Source of the DNA: Ensifer adhaerens
GTDB lineage: Bacteria; Pseudomonadota; Alphaproteobacteria; Rhizobiales; Rhizobiaceae
DNA: 64,000 bases
Assembly (NCBI RefSeq): GCF_002940685.1
Contig: NZ_PNFP01000017.1
Location: 100,837-164,836, forward strand
Direction of reading: 5' to 3'
Shown here: one piece after another, positions 53,275-62,085 of the stretch
Layout of the letters: the number at the start of each line of letters is the position of its first letter
Position numbering within the stretch: position 1 is the stretch's first letter
Notes under the pieces: generated by a model
Databases searched by the model: none
Seen by the model: the letters and a program-made list of their open reading frames with translations, nothing else
Told to the model about the DNA's origin: nothing
Program-made: the position numbers and the translations under genes

Positions 53275-54153
53275 TTATGCCTGCGGCTTGCGGTTGGTGA
53301 GATAGACGCCGGCAACGGCAATCACCGTACCGATGATCATCGGCAAGGTCAGCGCCTCGCCGAACAAGATCCACGCCTGCACGGCGGCCAGCGGCGGCAC
53401 GAGATAGATCAGCGAGGCCGCGCGCGAGACCTGCCCGCGGCGGATCAGATAGAGCAGCAGCGCGATCGCGCCCATCGAGAGCCCCAGGACCGACCAGGCG
53501 AGCGACAGCACGATCTGCAGGTTCCAGGTGACGTGCAGGTCTTCCAGCATCAGCGCCAGCGGGATCGTGACGATCAATGCACCGAGATATTGAAGCGCCG
53601 CAGTGCTGCGGATATCGCCGCTCTGCAGGTGGCGCTTCTGATAGAGCGTGCCATAGGTCACCGCCGCCATGCCGAGCACGTTGACGATGACGGGCAGAAG
53701 ATGGATCGGCGTCGCACCCGTGTCGATCGCCAGCACCTTCGGCAGCACCGCAAGTGCGATCCCGAAGAAACCGAGCACCAGCCCGAGCTTTTGCTGCATG
53801 CTCAGGCGCTCGTCGATGACGAAGGCGGCGGCGACCGCCGTCATCAGCGGCTGAAGACCGGCTATGATGCCGGAAATGCCGGCAGGCACGCCCTCGCCGA
53901 TCGCCCACCAGACGGAGGCGAGATAAAGCCCGTGCAGGAACATGCCCGAGACCACGGCGTGGCCCGCCATTGTCCAGGACTTTGGCCACTTGGCACCGGT
54001 CGCGACACAGAAGAGGATGAAGAGCACGATCGCCAGCGTGTAGCGCAACACCAGGAAGGTCAGCGGGTCGGCATAGACGGCGGCGTATTTCGCCACGACC
54101 CAGCCGGTCGACCAGAGCAGAACGAAGATGGCGGGAGCCAGGCGGGCGAGCAT
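53275..54153 (-). CDS. DMT-family (EamA) transporter
   Basis: A 292-residue inner-membrane protein with ten predicted helices in two EamA repeats. The first starts FVLLWSTGWVVAKYAA and the second follows the GGG-like central break at about residue 145 (VNVLGMAAVTYGTLYQKR). LVPPLAAVQAWILFGE near the C-terminus is the usual last-pair motif. Such proteins export amino acids or other metabolites; the substrate is unknown. The ATG at 54153 precedes the first helix. A hairpin repeat abuts the stop. Confidence 0.88.
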   Translation of the reverse strand: MLARLAPAIFVLLWSTGWVVAKYAAVYADPLTFLVLRYTLAIVLFILFCVATGAKWPKSWTMAGHAVVSGMFLHGLYLASVWWAIGEGVPAGISGIIAGLQPLMTAVAAAFVIDERLSMQQKLGLVLGFFGIALAVLPKVLAIDTGATPIHLLPVIVNVLGMAAVTYGTLYQKRHLQSGDIRSTAALQYLGALIVTIPLALMLEDLHVTWNLQIVLSLAWSVLGLSMGAIALLLYLIRRGQVSRAASLIYLVPPLAAVQAWILFGEALTLPMIIGTVIAVAGVYLTNRKPQA

Positions 54154-54334
54154 GATGGGCCTATCGGGATGGCGCGGCAGCCGGGAAGCAAAGACCACCC
54201 TCGCCGATATGCGCCGGGCCGCTGCAACGCCTTGATCTGCCGCTGATTTCGCGCTCAAATCCCTGCGATTTAAGCAGTCCTGCAAGTATCCGCGGTGGTA
54301 GTGATGGTCAAAGCAATTTTTCTGATGGCAATCA

Positions 54335-54790
54335 TCAGCCGATCGGAACCATCAGCCTGAGCGAGGAAAGCGACAGCGACACGAAGCCGGGTTCATACTC
54401 CTCGCGGTAGTGCAACTGAGCGGTATCGACCGCATGGCCTTCGGCCGCGATCCAGTCGAACATTTTCTGGTAATGGGCAAAGACGTCGCCGCTATCAGGA
54501 TGATGCAGGGCCGTGGCGAAGCGCATCGCCGGCAGGTCGACATATCCAGGGTGCACGGTCGCCTCGACCCTGTCAGAGACATAACCGACCAGATAGCGGA
54601 AGCCGTCCGGGCGGTCGTTCCAGGAAATGCCGACGAGGGTCGCATGGTCGCCTCGATGACGGTGCTGGTGATGCGCCTGCATATCGGCAATCAGCCGACG
54701 CACGGCGCCATCCGCCGCCTCGACGAACGTTCCCTCCCAGAAGGCGCCGGCGATGCGCTCCGCCGGCCTTTCGACGATTTCGAACGCCAT
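54335..54790 (-). CDS. GyrI-like effector-binding domain protein
   Basis: A 151-residue stand-alone GyrI/AraC effector-binding domain (MAFEIVERPAERIAGAFWEG, then LVGISWNDRPDGFRYLVGY and GYVDLPAMRFATALHHPDS). The family binds small hydrophobic ligands, and some members inhibit DNA gyrase or act as toxin-neutralising hydrolases. No DNA-binding domain is attached. The ATG at 54790 is preferred over the GTG at 54796, with AGAGG just upstream. It lies 72 nt after a LysR gene on the same strand. Confidence 0.82.
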   Translation of the reverse strand: MAFEIVERPAERIAGAFWEGTFVEAADGAVRRLIADMQAHHQHRHRGDHATLVGISWNDRPDGFRYLVGYVSDRVEATVHPGYVDLPAMRFATALHHPDSGDVFAHYQKMFDWIAAEGHAVDTAQLHYREEYEPGFVSLSLSSLRLMVPIG

Positions 54791-54862
54791 GTTCACCTCT
54801 TTAGACCCATGATCCCGCTCCGTACTTCCGCGTGCAATCTGAGGAGCACAACGGAATTTACC

Positions 54863-55732
54863 TCAAAGCAGTTCCACGAAGGCGCGCGCGGCGCGGCTGA
54901 ACTGCCGTTCCCGATGCGTGAGCAGTTCGAAGCTGCGCTCCGCCAGTTCGAACGGCAGTTCGACCAGCCGGCCGCTGTCGACGAAAGGCTGGGCGGCAAG
55001 CCGGGAAACGGCCGTGACGAAGGGGCCGCTTTCGACCGCCGTCAGCACCGCTTCGTTCGAGGGCAGTTCGAGCTCGATCCTGAGCCGATCGACGCCTGCT
55101 CCATGATCATCCATCGATTGCAGGAACATTGCCCGCGTACCGGACCCCTCCTCGCGCAGCACCCAGCGCGCAGAAAGCAGCATTTCCAGATTGACCGAAG
55201 CGCCGACGAGCGCGTGGCTGGGTGCGGCATAAACCGCGATGCGATCGACCGCCACACGACGATGGTCGAGCTTAGCGCCATCGACGCGTCCCTCGACGAA
55301 GCCGAGCTGCGCCGTGCCCTCCTCCACCGCCTCTGCGACGACCGCGGTGTTGCGCACCGTCAACTTCACGTCGACCTGGGGGTAGTCATGGGTGAAACGG
55401 GCAAGCCGCGCCGGCAGCCAGTAGCTCGCGACCGTCTGGCTGGCGGCAATCGAGAGCTCGCCGCGGCGAAGCTCCGTGAGATCGCGCAGGCAGGCGGTGG
55501 CGGCGGCCGCCCGGGCGAGCACCGCCTTTGCCTCCGGCAGGAAGACCTTGCCGGCATCGGCCAGCGTCAGGCCGCGGCCGACGCGATCGAACAACCTGAC
55601 GTCGTGCTGGGTTTCGAGCGCTGCGATCGCAGCGCTTGCCGCCGACTGCGTGACGTTCATCGCCTCGGCGGCCCTGGTCATGTGCAGCCGCTCGGCGACC
55701 GCGACAAAGATTCTAAGCTGATCGAGTGTCAT
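54863..55732 (-). CDS. LysR-type regulator next to a YeiH-family exporter
   Basis: A 289-residue LysR regulator. The helix-turn-helix is residues 1-60 (MTLDQLRIFVAVAERLHMTRA, then VTQSAASAAIAALE) and the effector domain follows from about residue 90 (LSIAASQTVASYWLPARLARF). It is divergent from the YeiH-like gene with 57 nt between starts. The same arrangement (YeiE/YeiH) is seen in enterobacteria, where YeiE responds to sulfite stress, so this regulator probably controls its neighbour. Confidence 0.87.
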   Translation of the reverse strand: MTLDQLRIFVAVAERLHMTRAAEAMNVTQSAASAAIAALETQHDVRLFDRVGRGLTLADAGKVFLPEAKAVLARAAAATACLRDLTELRRGELSIAASQTVASYWLPARLARFTHDYPQVDVKLTVRNTAVVAEAVEEGTAQLGFVEGRVDGAKLDHRRVAVDRIAVYAAPSHALVGASVNLEMLLSARWVLREEGSGTRAMFLQSMDDHGAGVDRLRIELELPSNEAVLTAVESGPFVTAVSRLAAQPFVDSGRLVELPFELAERSFELLTHRERQFSRAARAFVELL

Positions 55733-55789
55733 GGCAGATCAATCTCAAAAATCGATCAGAATGACAAGAATAATCCGTTAGACTGATTC

Positions 55790-56893
55790 ATGGATCGGCG
55801 TAGGTTGCAGCCCATGTCCAGATTGCATCCCACATTCCGCTCCGCATTTTCCTCCGCCGCCTCCCGCCTGACGTGCATTCTCCCGGGCCTCATCCTCTGC
55901 CTTTTCGTCGCGCTTGCCGCCCTCGGCCTTGAATGGATCGAGTGGCGCTGGACCGGAAGGGCCTGGCTGGAGGCCCTCGTCCTTGCCATCCTGCTCGGCG
56001 CCATCGTCCGCACACTCTGGACGCCCGGCGACCGTTTCCTCTCCGGCATTCATTTCTCTGCAAAGTACCTGCTCGAAGCCGCCATCGTCCTGATCGGGGC
56101 GATGCTGAGTTTCGATGCGATCGCCGCGAGCGGGCCGACCCTGCTCGTCACCATCGTCGCCATGGTGCTGCTGTCGATTGCCACCGGCTACGTGATCGCG
56201 CGGATACTCGGCCTGCCGAAGCGCCTGGCGACGCTGATCGCCTGCGGCAATGCCATCTGCGGCAACTCGGCGATTGCCGCCGTCGCGCCGGCGATTGGCG
56301 CCCGCGGCGAAGAGGTGGCGGCCGCCATCTCCTTTACCGCCATTCTCGGCATCGCCGTCGTGCTCACGCTGCCCTTCGTCGGCGGCTGGCTCGGCATGAC
56401 GGCGCAAGGCTATGGCGTCTTTGCCGGCCTGACCGTCTATGCCGTGCCGCAGGTGCTGGCCGCCGCCAGCCCCTTCAGTCCGCTCTCGGTCCAGGTCGGC
56501 ACGCTCGTCAAGCTCGTGCGCGTGCTGATGCTCGGCCCCGTCGTCTTCTGTTTCTCGCTGATCGCCGGCCGCAACACCGAACCGGAATGCTTAGCGGGCA
56601 AACATCGCAGATCGCATCTCGCCACGATCCTCCATTTCGTTCCCTGGTTCATTCTCGGCTTTCTCGCCGTCGCCATCGCCCGCAACAGCGGCGTGATCCC
56701 GGACGCGGTCGCGACCGGCGCGGTGAAGGTCTCCACCTGGCTGACGGTCGTTGCCATGGCTGCCCTCGGCCTTGAGGTCGACATCCGCGCCCTTGCCAAT
56801 TCCGGGCCGCGCGCGAGTGCTGCCGCCATGCTCTCGCTGCTGGTGCTGTGCATCCTGTCGGCGCTCGCGATCGCCTGCTTCGGCCTTGGCTAG
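55790..56893 (+). CDS. YeiH/UPF0324-family membrane protein (putative sulfur-anion exporter)
   Basis: A 367-residue membrane protein with about ten helices. CGNAICGNSAIAAVAPAIGA (about residues 161-180) is the family signature, with a central YAVPQVLAAAS and C-terminal STWLTVVAMAALGLEVDIRAL. The start may be ATG 55790 or ATG 55814; the second gives a more usual N-terminus. Members are annotated as putative sulfate exporters, with little experimental proof. It is divergently paired with a LysR regulator. Confidence 0.85.
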   Translation: MDRRRLQPMSRLHPTFRSAFSSAASRLTCILPGLILCLFVALAALGLEWIEWRWTGRAWLEALVLAILLGAIVRTLWTPGDRFLSGIHFSAKYLLEAAIVLIGAMLSFDAIAASGPTLLVTIVAMVLLSIATGYVIARILGLPKRLATLIACGNAICGNSAIAAVAPAIGARGEEVAAAISFTAILGIAVVLTLPFVGGWLGMTAQGYGVFAGLTVYAVPQVLAAASPFSPLSVQVGTLVKLVRVLMLGPVVFCFSLIAGRNTEPECLAGKHRRSHLATILHFVPWFILGFLAVAIARNSGVIPDAVATGAVKVSTWLTVVAMAALGLEVDIRALANSGPRASAAAMLSLLVLCILSALAIACFGLG

Positions 56894-57114
56894 GATCAGG
56901 CCGCCGCGCCCAATTTTAGCGCATGTGCATATTTTGTAGCCGCGCCAGGAACCACGCCTTTCGGCGGTCAGGCTCCATTGCCCTGTCGTTGGGCAGATTT
57001 CCCCGCAAAAGAGCGCCTGAGCCGGCGCCAACTTTCTTTTCCGGCGACTGAGCACGCTTCTTGCATTGCAACCAACGTTGTACTCAAATGGTCAAAAATA
57101 AGGGGACCACGCCT

Positions 57115-58524
57115 TTGGCATTTGACGAAATGATGAATGCGGACAGCAGTCCGCGCCAGCCATATTCGACCTATCATGATTGGTATGCCAGCCAGGACAG
57201 AAATCGGCTCATAGCGAAATCCAAGGAAGCCGAGAACATATTCCGGAAAACCGGCATCACCTTCGCGGTCTACGGACACGCAGACTCATCCGAAAAGCTC
57301 ATCCCCTTCGACCTCATCCCCCGCATCATCTCCGGCCGCGAATGGCGCAAGCTCGCGCAAGGTATCGAACAGCGGGTCATCGCCCTCAACGCCTTTCTCG
57401 ACGACATCTACCACAAGCAGGAAATCATCCGCGCCGGCCGCATCCCGCGCGAGCTGATCGAGAAGAACGAAGCCTTCCTGCCGCAGATGATCGGCTTTCG
57501 CCCGCCGGGCGGCGTCTACACCCACATCGTCGGCACCGATATCGTCAGGACCGGCGAAGACCAGTTCTATGTGCTGGAAGACAATGCCCGCACGCCGTCC
57601 GGTGTCAGCTACATGCTGGAAAACCGCGAAACCATGATGCAGATGTTCCCGGAACTCTTCCATCAGAACCGCGTGCGCCCGGTCGAGAACTACCCCTACC
57701 TCCTGCGCCAGAGCCTCTCGTCGCTGGCACCTCCCGGCTGCAGCGGCAAGCCGCGCGTGGCGGTGCTGACGCCCGGGATCTACAACTCCGCCTATTACGA
57801 GCACGCCTTTTTGGCCGACCAGATGGGCGTCGAGCTCGTCGAGGGCTCCGACCTGCGCGTCATCGACGGCAAGGTGAAGATGCGCACCACCCGCGGTTAC
57901 GAGGCGATCGACGTGCTCTATCGTCGCGTCGACGACGACTTCCTCGATCCGCTCACCTTCCGCCCGGATTCCGCTCTTGGCATTCCCGGCATCATGGACG
58001 TCTACCGTGCCGGCAACATCACCATTGCCAACGCGCCGGGCACCGGCATTTCCGATGACAAGGCGATCTATTCCTACATGCCCGAGATCGTCGAATTCTA
58101 TACGGGCCGCAAGCCGCTGCTCGAAAACGTGCCCACTTGGCGCTGTTCGGAGCCTCAGAGCCTCAAATACGTGCTCGAACACCTGGAAGAACTGGTGGTC
58201 AAGGAAGTCCACGGCTCCGGCGGCTACGGCATGCTGGTCGGGCCGACGGCGACTCGCAAGGAACGTGCCGTCTTTGCCGAAAAGCTGAAGAGCCGCCCCA
58301 CCAACTACATCGCCCAGCCGACGTTGTCGCTTTCCACCGTGCCGATCCTCGTCAACAAGGGCATCGCGCCCCGGCACGTCGACCTTCGCCCCTACGTCCT
58401 TGTCTCCGACAAGGTCCAGATCATCCCCGGCGGCCTGACGCGCGTGGCGCTCAAGGCCGGTTCGCTCGTTGTGAATTCCAGCCAGGGTGGCGGGACCAAG
58501 GACACCTGGGTGCTGGAGGACTGA
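57115..58524 (+). CDS. Circularly permuted ATP-grasp protein (DUF404/DUF407)
   Basis: A predicted peptide-bond-forming ligase, about 469 residues. It has the permuted ATP-grasp core: FYVLEDNARTPSGVSYMLENR (about residues 158-178) with metal-binding residues, GISDDKAIYSYMPEI (about 320), and VVKEVHGSGGYGMLVGP (about 360-376), the glycine-rich nucleotide loop. The C-terminus is DLRPYVLV, then VALKAGSLVVNSSQGGGTKDTWVL. The start is probably the TTG at 57115, because AAGGGG at 57100-57105 is correctly spaced; an upstream ATG at 57088 lacks a ribosome site. First gene of a three-gene operon with alpha-E and transglutaminase-like proteins. Substrates unknown. Confidence 0.87.
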   Translation: MAFDEMMNADSSPRQPYSTYHDWYASQDRNRLIAKSKEAENIFRKTGITFAVYGHADSSEKLIPFDLIPRIISGREWRKLAQGIEQRVIALNAFLDDIYHKQEIIRAGRIPRELIEKNEAFLPQMIGFRPPGGVYTHIVGTDIVRTGEDQFYVLEDNARTPSGVSYMLENRETMMQMFPELFHQNRVRPVENYPYLLRQSLSSLAPPGCSGKPRVAVLTPGIYNSAYYEHAFLADQMGVELVEGSDLRVIDGKVKMRTTRGYEAIDVLYRRVDDDFLDPLTFRPDSALGIPGIMDVYRAGNITIANAPGTGISDDKAIYSYMPEIVEFYTGRKPLLENVPTWRCSEPQSLKYVLEHLEELVVKEVHGSGGYGMLVGPTATRKERAVFAEKLKSRPTNYIAQPTLSLSTVPILVNKGIAPRHVDLRPYVLVSDKVQIIPGGLTRVALKAGSLVVNSSQGGGTKDTWVLED

Positions 58525-58527
58525 GAG

Positions 58528-59466
58528 ATGCTGGGAAGAACTGCAAACGGCCTCTACTGGATGTTCCGCTACATCGAGCGCGCGGAAAACGGCGCCCGGC
58601 TGATCGATGCCGGCCTGCGCATGTCGCTGACGAGAAGCGAGGCGAGCGAAGACGATTGGGACGGCGTGCTGCAAAGTGCGGGCGTGCGTGAAATCTACGA
58701 CGAGGTGCACGAGAAGCTGACGAGCATCGACGCGATCGACTTCCTGCTGCGCGACCGGGCCAATCCCTCAAGCGTGATGTCCTGCATCGAGGCGGGCCGC
58801 CACAACGCCCGCATGGTGCGAACGGCGCTCACCCGCGAGACCTGGGAAGCGACCAACGAGTGCTATCTCGAGATGAAGGCGATGCTTTCCAAGAAGGCGC
58901 GCCCCGCCGACATGCCGGAGATCATCGACACGATCAAGCGCCGCGCCGGCCTGATCCGCGGCGCGTTTCACGGCACGATGCTCAGAAACGAGATCTTCAA
59001 CTTCTCGCGCATCGGCACCTTCATCGAGCGCGCCGACAACACCGCCCGCATCCTCGACGTGAAGTATTACGTGCTGCTGCCGGCGGTCGCCGCCGTCGGC
59101 TCGTCGATGGACAACGTGCAGTGGGAATCGATCCTGCGCTCGGTCTCGGCACACCGCGCCTATGGCTGGGTCTATGACGTCGAGCTTCGCCCCGCCAACA
59201 TCGCCGACTTCCTGATTTCCAACGGCCGCATGCCGCGCTCGCTCGCCTACTGCTACGAGAAGATCGCCAGCAACCTCGGCTATCTCGAGCGGGAATATGG
59301 CGAACGACATGCTGCCCACGAAACGGCAGACCGCACGCTCGCGTCGCTTCGCAGCCAGTCGATCAAGGAGATCATGGACCAGGGGCTGCACGAATATCTC
59401 GAAGAGTTCATCAGCCACAACAACCGTCTGGGACAGGAAATCTCCGACGGTTACCGGTTCAACTGA
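58528..59466 (+). CDS. Alpha-E domain protein (DUF403)
   Basis: A 312-residue all-helical protein, beginning LGRTANGLYWMFRYIERAEN. It has RRAGLIRGAFHGTMLRNEIF (about residues 139-158), NFSRIGTFIERADNTARILD and RMPRSLAYCYEKI (about 231-243). The repeated Glu-Arg motif (YIERAEN, FIERADN) gives the family its name. Its activity is not known, but it always accompanies permuted ATP-grasp proteins and is thought to assist them. It starts 3 nt after the ATP-grasp stop, so the two are translated together. Confidence 0.88.
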   Translation: MLGRTANGLYWMFRYIERAENGARLIDAGLRMSLTRSEASEDDWDGVLQSAGVREIYDEVHEKLTSIDAIDFLLRDRANPSSVMSCIEAGRHNARMVRTALTRETWEATNECYLEMKAMLSKKARPADMPEIIDTIKRRAGLIRGAFHGTMLRNEIFNFSRIGTFIERADNTARILDVKYYVLLPAVAAVGSSMDNVQWESILRSVSAHRAYGWVYDVELRPANIADFLISNGRMPRSLAYCYEKIASNLGYLEREYGERHAAHETADRTLASLRSQSIKEIMDQGLHEYLEEFISHNNRLGQEISDGYRFN

Positions 59467-59481
59467 GGTCGGGAGGATGGC

Positions 59482-60309
59482 ATGCACCTGAAGATCAGCC
59501 ACACGACCGAATATCGCTACGACGAACCCGTGCAATACGCGCTGCAGCGCCTGCGGCTGACGCCTCTGACCCAGGCCGGCCAGACGGTGCTCGGCTGGCA
59601 GACGCTCGTCGACGGCGCTGCGATCGAGGCGAGCTACGACGACCATTTCGGCAACCGGGTCCACCTCGTCAGTGTCGACGGCGAACGTGAGGCAATCCAC
59701 ATTACGGCGTCCGGAGAGGTGCATACCGAGGATCGTGCCGGCGTCTTCGGGCCGCACCAGTCCTATGTGCCGCTCTGGCTCTATGCCCGCGAAACGCCGC
59801 TCACCAAGGCCGGAAAGCTCATCCGCGACCTCTCGAAATCCGCCGAGGGCGACACCGACCTTGCCCGCATGCACGCGCTGATGGCCGCCATCCACGAGGC
59901 CGTGGAATACAAGCCCGGCGAGACCCACGCGGAGACGACGGCCGAGGATGCGCTCGAAAGCGGTCGCGGCGTCTGCCAGGACCATGCCCATATCCTGATC
60001 GCGGCCGCTCGCTCGCTCGACCTGCCGGCGCGCTACATCTCGGGTTATCTGATGATGGAAGGCCATCCCGAACAGACCGCCAGCCACGCCTGGGCCGAGG
60101 TACACCTCAACGGGCTCGGCTGGGTCGGCTTCGACGCCGCCAACAAGATCTGCCCGGATGATCGCTACGTCCGGATCGCCTCCGGCCTTTGCTACCGCGA
60201 CGCCGCGCCCATCTCCGGACTGATCCACGGCGAGGCGAAGGAGACGCTGAAGGTATCGGTCACCGTCGAACAGCAGCAGCAAAGCCAGAGCCAGTCGCAA
60301 AGCCAATAA
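59482..60309 (+). CDS. Transglutaminase-like cysteine peptidase-fold protein
   Basis: A 275-residue protein. The N-terminal beta-domain (LKISHTTEYRYDEPVQYALQ) is followed by a transglutaminase core with catalytic Cys in GRGVCQDHAHI (about residues 159-169), His in TASHAWAEVHLNG (about 197-209) and Asp in GFDAANKICPDD (about 213-224). It probably cleaves or exchanges amide bonds of a peptide made by the ATP-grasp partner. The C-terminus ends in an unusual Gln/Ser run (QQQQ then SQSQSQSQ). It starts 15 nt after the alpha-E gene. Confidence 0.88.
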   Translation: MHLKISHTTEYRYDEPVQYALQRLRLTPLTQAGQTVLGWQTLVDGAAIEASYDDHFGNRVHLVSVDGEREAIHITASGEVHTEDRAGVFGPHQSYVPLWLYARETPLTKAGKLIRDLSKSAEGDTDLARMHALMAAIHEAVEYKPGETHAETTAEDALESGRGVCQDHAHILIAAARSLDLPARYISGYLMMEGHPEQTASHAWAEVHLNGLGWVGFDAANKICPDDRYVRIASGLCYRDAAPISGLIHGEAKETLKVSVTVEQQQQSQSQSQSQ

Positions 60310-60394
60310 ATAGCCTGCGTGATGGGGCGTCATCGACGCCCCTTCCACCTATACACTCCGCGTCCACCATGTCGGCGACAGCTGGACTTGCCGA

Positions 60395-61048
60395 TTAACG
60401 CGAGGCATTCGCCTGCAGGATACGGCAGAGCGAAACCAGGTCGCTGTCATAGCCGCCGCTGACGACGTCGCGGCAACGCTTGATCAGCTTGAGCCGTTCG
60501 GCAGCGGGCAGCGCATTGAAGGCCGTCAGCGAAGCACCCCGAGAAACCCCGCCGACGGCGCCAGTGTTGCCGCCGCCTGGGGTGTTGCCGTTGCCCGCCG
60601 AGCCCGCTCCGAGACCCAGGCCGACCCCGAGCCCGACGCCATTGCCGCCGCCTGCATTGGTCGTGAGACCCGCAGTGAGGCCGTTCCGTCCACCGACCGT
60701 GGCATTGACCGAAGTGTTGAGCCCCTTGCCGCCGCCAAGGCCGACATCGGCGTCCGCGTTGATGCCATTGGCGCCGCCGGCGCTCGCCTGCACGTCGGCG
60801 TTGACGCCTTGGGAGCCACCGACCGAGGCGTTGGCGTTGGCATTGACGCCGTTTGCACCGCCGAGCGATGCATCGACATCGGCCTTAAGGCCGTTCGAGC
60901 CTCCGAGGCCCACATTGGCGTTCAGTCCATTCGCGCCACCGACGGACACGCCGACGCCAAGACCGTTCGCACTCTGTGAAAATGCCGGCTGAGACAGCGC
61001 CACCGTCGCAAGAAGACCGAGCGACAACGCAAGTACATTCCTCAGCAT
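60395..61048 (-). CDS. Secreted Gly/Asn-rich tandem-repeat protein
   Basis: A 217-residue exported protein of unknown function. The signal peptide (LALSLGLLATVALSQPAFS) is followed by about eight imperfect repeats of about 14 residues, with the pattern GG-x-NG-(L/V/I)-NA-(N/D)-x-x-A (about residues 37-150) such as GGANGLNANVGLGG. Then come a Gly-rich linker (GAGSAGNGNTPGGGNTG) and a C-terminal domain with two Cys (IKRCRDVVSGGYDSDLVSLCRIL) that may form a disulfide. AGGAGG precedes the ATG at 61048. The regular repeat could form a beta-solenoid. It converges with the ATP-grasp operon. Confidence 0.75.
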   Translation of the reverse strand: MLRNVLALSLGLLATVALSQPAFSQSANGLGVGVSVGGANGLNANVGLGGSNGLKADVDASLGGANGVNANANASVGGSQGVNADVQASAGGANGINADADVGLGGGKGLNTSVNATVGGRNGLTAGLTTNAGGGNGVGLGVGLGLGAGSAGNGNTPGGGNTGAVGGVSRGASLTAFNALPAAERLKLIKRCRDVVSGGYDSDLVSLCRILQANASR

Positions 61049-61266
61049 GATCGTCCTCCTTTTCAGGCTCGGGACCGTATTGGCCCCGGCAAAGGGGATA
61101 CGTTCAAGAATTGCCGCCGGTTGCAGCGGATCAGCCGAAAAGGGAGGGTTTTGCCCGGTGTGGATAACACAGGGCGAAGATACGGCCGGATGCGTGTCGT
61201 TTCGAAACGATGACCTTGTCTTTGGCTCCGCTGACTTACCGTCATGTTTCCTTTGATTGCAACCGA

Positions 61267-61662
61267 TCAAAGGACGTCTGGCGAGACGCGCGACGCCGTA
61301 AGGCGGACCAATGGCCCGAAAAAGCCGATGATGCGCGTTATGCGCGTCTGGCCGGGATCGAGGAATGCGATGTCCAGACCTTCGGGGAAGGATGACCCGT
61401 CGGGCATCACAAATCGCCAGGCGAAGCGTGCGATCCCATGATGAACATCCACGTCGCTTGTCCGTGTAATGCGCGCACCCGGATGCCTGGCCTGAATGCC
61501 TGCGATGTGCGCGAGCAGTTCTTCTGCACCGGCGGCATGAACCGTTGGATCCGAATACGTTGCGCCATCGGCCCAGATCGGCACCAGCAACGCCCGCCTC
61601 TGCTCGGCGTCCTCCGACGACCAGGCAGCGCAATAGGTATCGATGAGATCTGTTAACGGCAC
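61267..61662 (-). CDS. SnoaL/NTF2-like protein
   Basis: A 131-residue cone-shaped NTF2/SnoaL-fold protein. It starts LTDLIDTYCAAWSSEDAEQR and contains IWADGATYSDPTVHAAGAEELLAHIAG (split by a short loop), followed by ARFAWRFVMPDG. Members are small hydrolases, isomerases or ligand-binding proteins, and this one lacks clear catalytic residues to decide. It lies upstream of the repeat protein on the same strand with a 218-nt gap, so the two may be independent. Confidence 0.75.
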   Translation of the reverse strand: MPLTDLIDTYCAAWSSEDAEQRRALLVPIWADGATYSDPTVHAAGAEELLAHIAGIQARHPGARITRTSDVDVHHGIARFAWRFVMPDGSSFPEGLDIAFLDPGQTRITRIIGFFGPLVRLTASRVSPDVL

Positions 61663-61833
61663 GCTTCGTCACTCCCTTAGATCGTAGGTTCCGACACGGC
61701 GCGTGCTCAGACGATCAAGCCGCGGCGCATGCTCCTTCTTGCCGCAGCGGCGGCTGCAAATTTGCGTCGATCGTCGCCGACGTCGCGGGGACAAACTATG
61801 ACGTCGACGCTGCGACGCCAATACGCACCGAGC

Positions 61834-61857
61834 GGTAAGTGCTTACCCAAGGGTAAG
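61834..61857. promoter_or_regulatory. Overlapping GGTAAG/CTTACC palindromes
   Basis: GGTAAG (61834-61839)-TG-CTTACC (61842-61847) is one palindrome, and CTTACCC (61842-61848)-AA-GGGTAAG (61851-61857) a second sharing the middle half-site. Three alternating half-sites suggest alternative protein binding or mutually exclusive hairpins. It lies about 170 bp upstream of the NTF2-like start on the minus strand. Confidence 0.4.
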
Positions 61858-62011
61858 GGAAGATGGAGAGGCCTGCGGACAAAGGCTGATTGCAGCCGTG
61901 AAGACGGTCGCCGGTCAGTGGCAGCGTGAAGGTTGCAGGCCCGTCCCGCGACGATGCTTACGCGCGCCAGGACTGTTCAGCGCGCCGTGGCCCCCCCGAC
62001 GACATCTAGGA

Positions 62012-62038
62012 CTATCGCACCGCAAGGCGGTGCGATAG
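62012..62038 (-). repeat. Hairpin with a 12-bp perfect stem
   Basis: CTATCGCACCGC (62012-62023), loop AAG, GCGGTGCGATAG (62027-62038). It is the third hairpin met by transcription leaving the IlvD/Edd-like gene, after those at 62086 and about 62041-62069. Confidence 0.7.
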
Positions 62039-62040
62039 CA

Positions 62041-62069
62041 AGCTTTGCGCGTCTGATAGGACGCAAGCT
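62041..62069 (-). repeat. Imperfect hairpin in the 3' region of the IlvD/Edd-like gene
   Basis: AGCTTTGCGCGTC and GACGCAAGCT can pair with a small bulge around TGATAG. It lies between two perfect hairpins. Confidence 0.5.
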
Positions 62070-62085
62070 GTGGCGAGCGCCGAAG

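Noticed and set aside
60480..60992. A proline-rich 170-codon frame opposite the NG-repeat protein
   Set aside because: It is the complement of the Gly/Asn repeats. The minus-strand frame has a signal peptide and an AGGAGG ribosome site, while this one has neither.
61729..61929. Small 66-codon gene in the long intergenic region
   Set aside because: It has no ribosome binding site or recognisable similarity, its composition is arginine/alanine-rich as in random GC-rich frames, and it covers the palindromic cluster.
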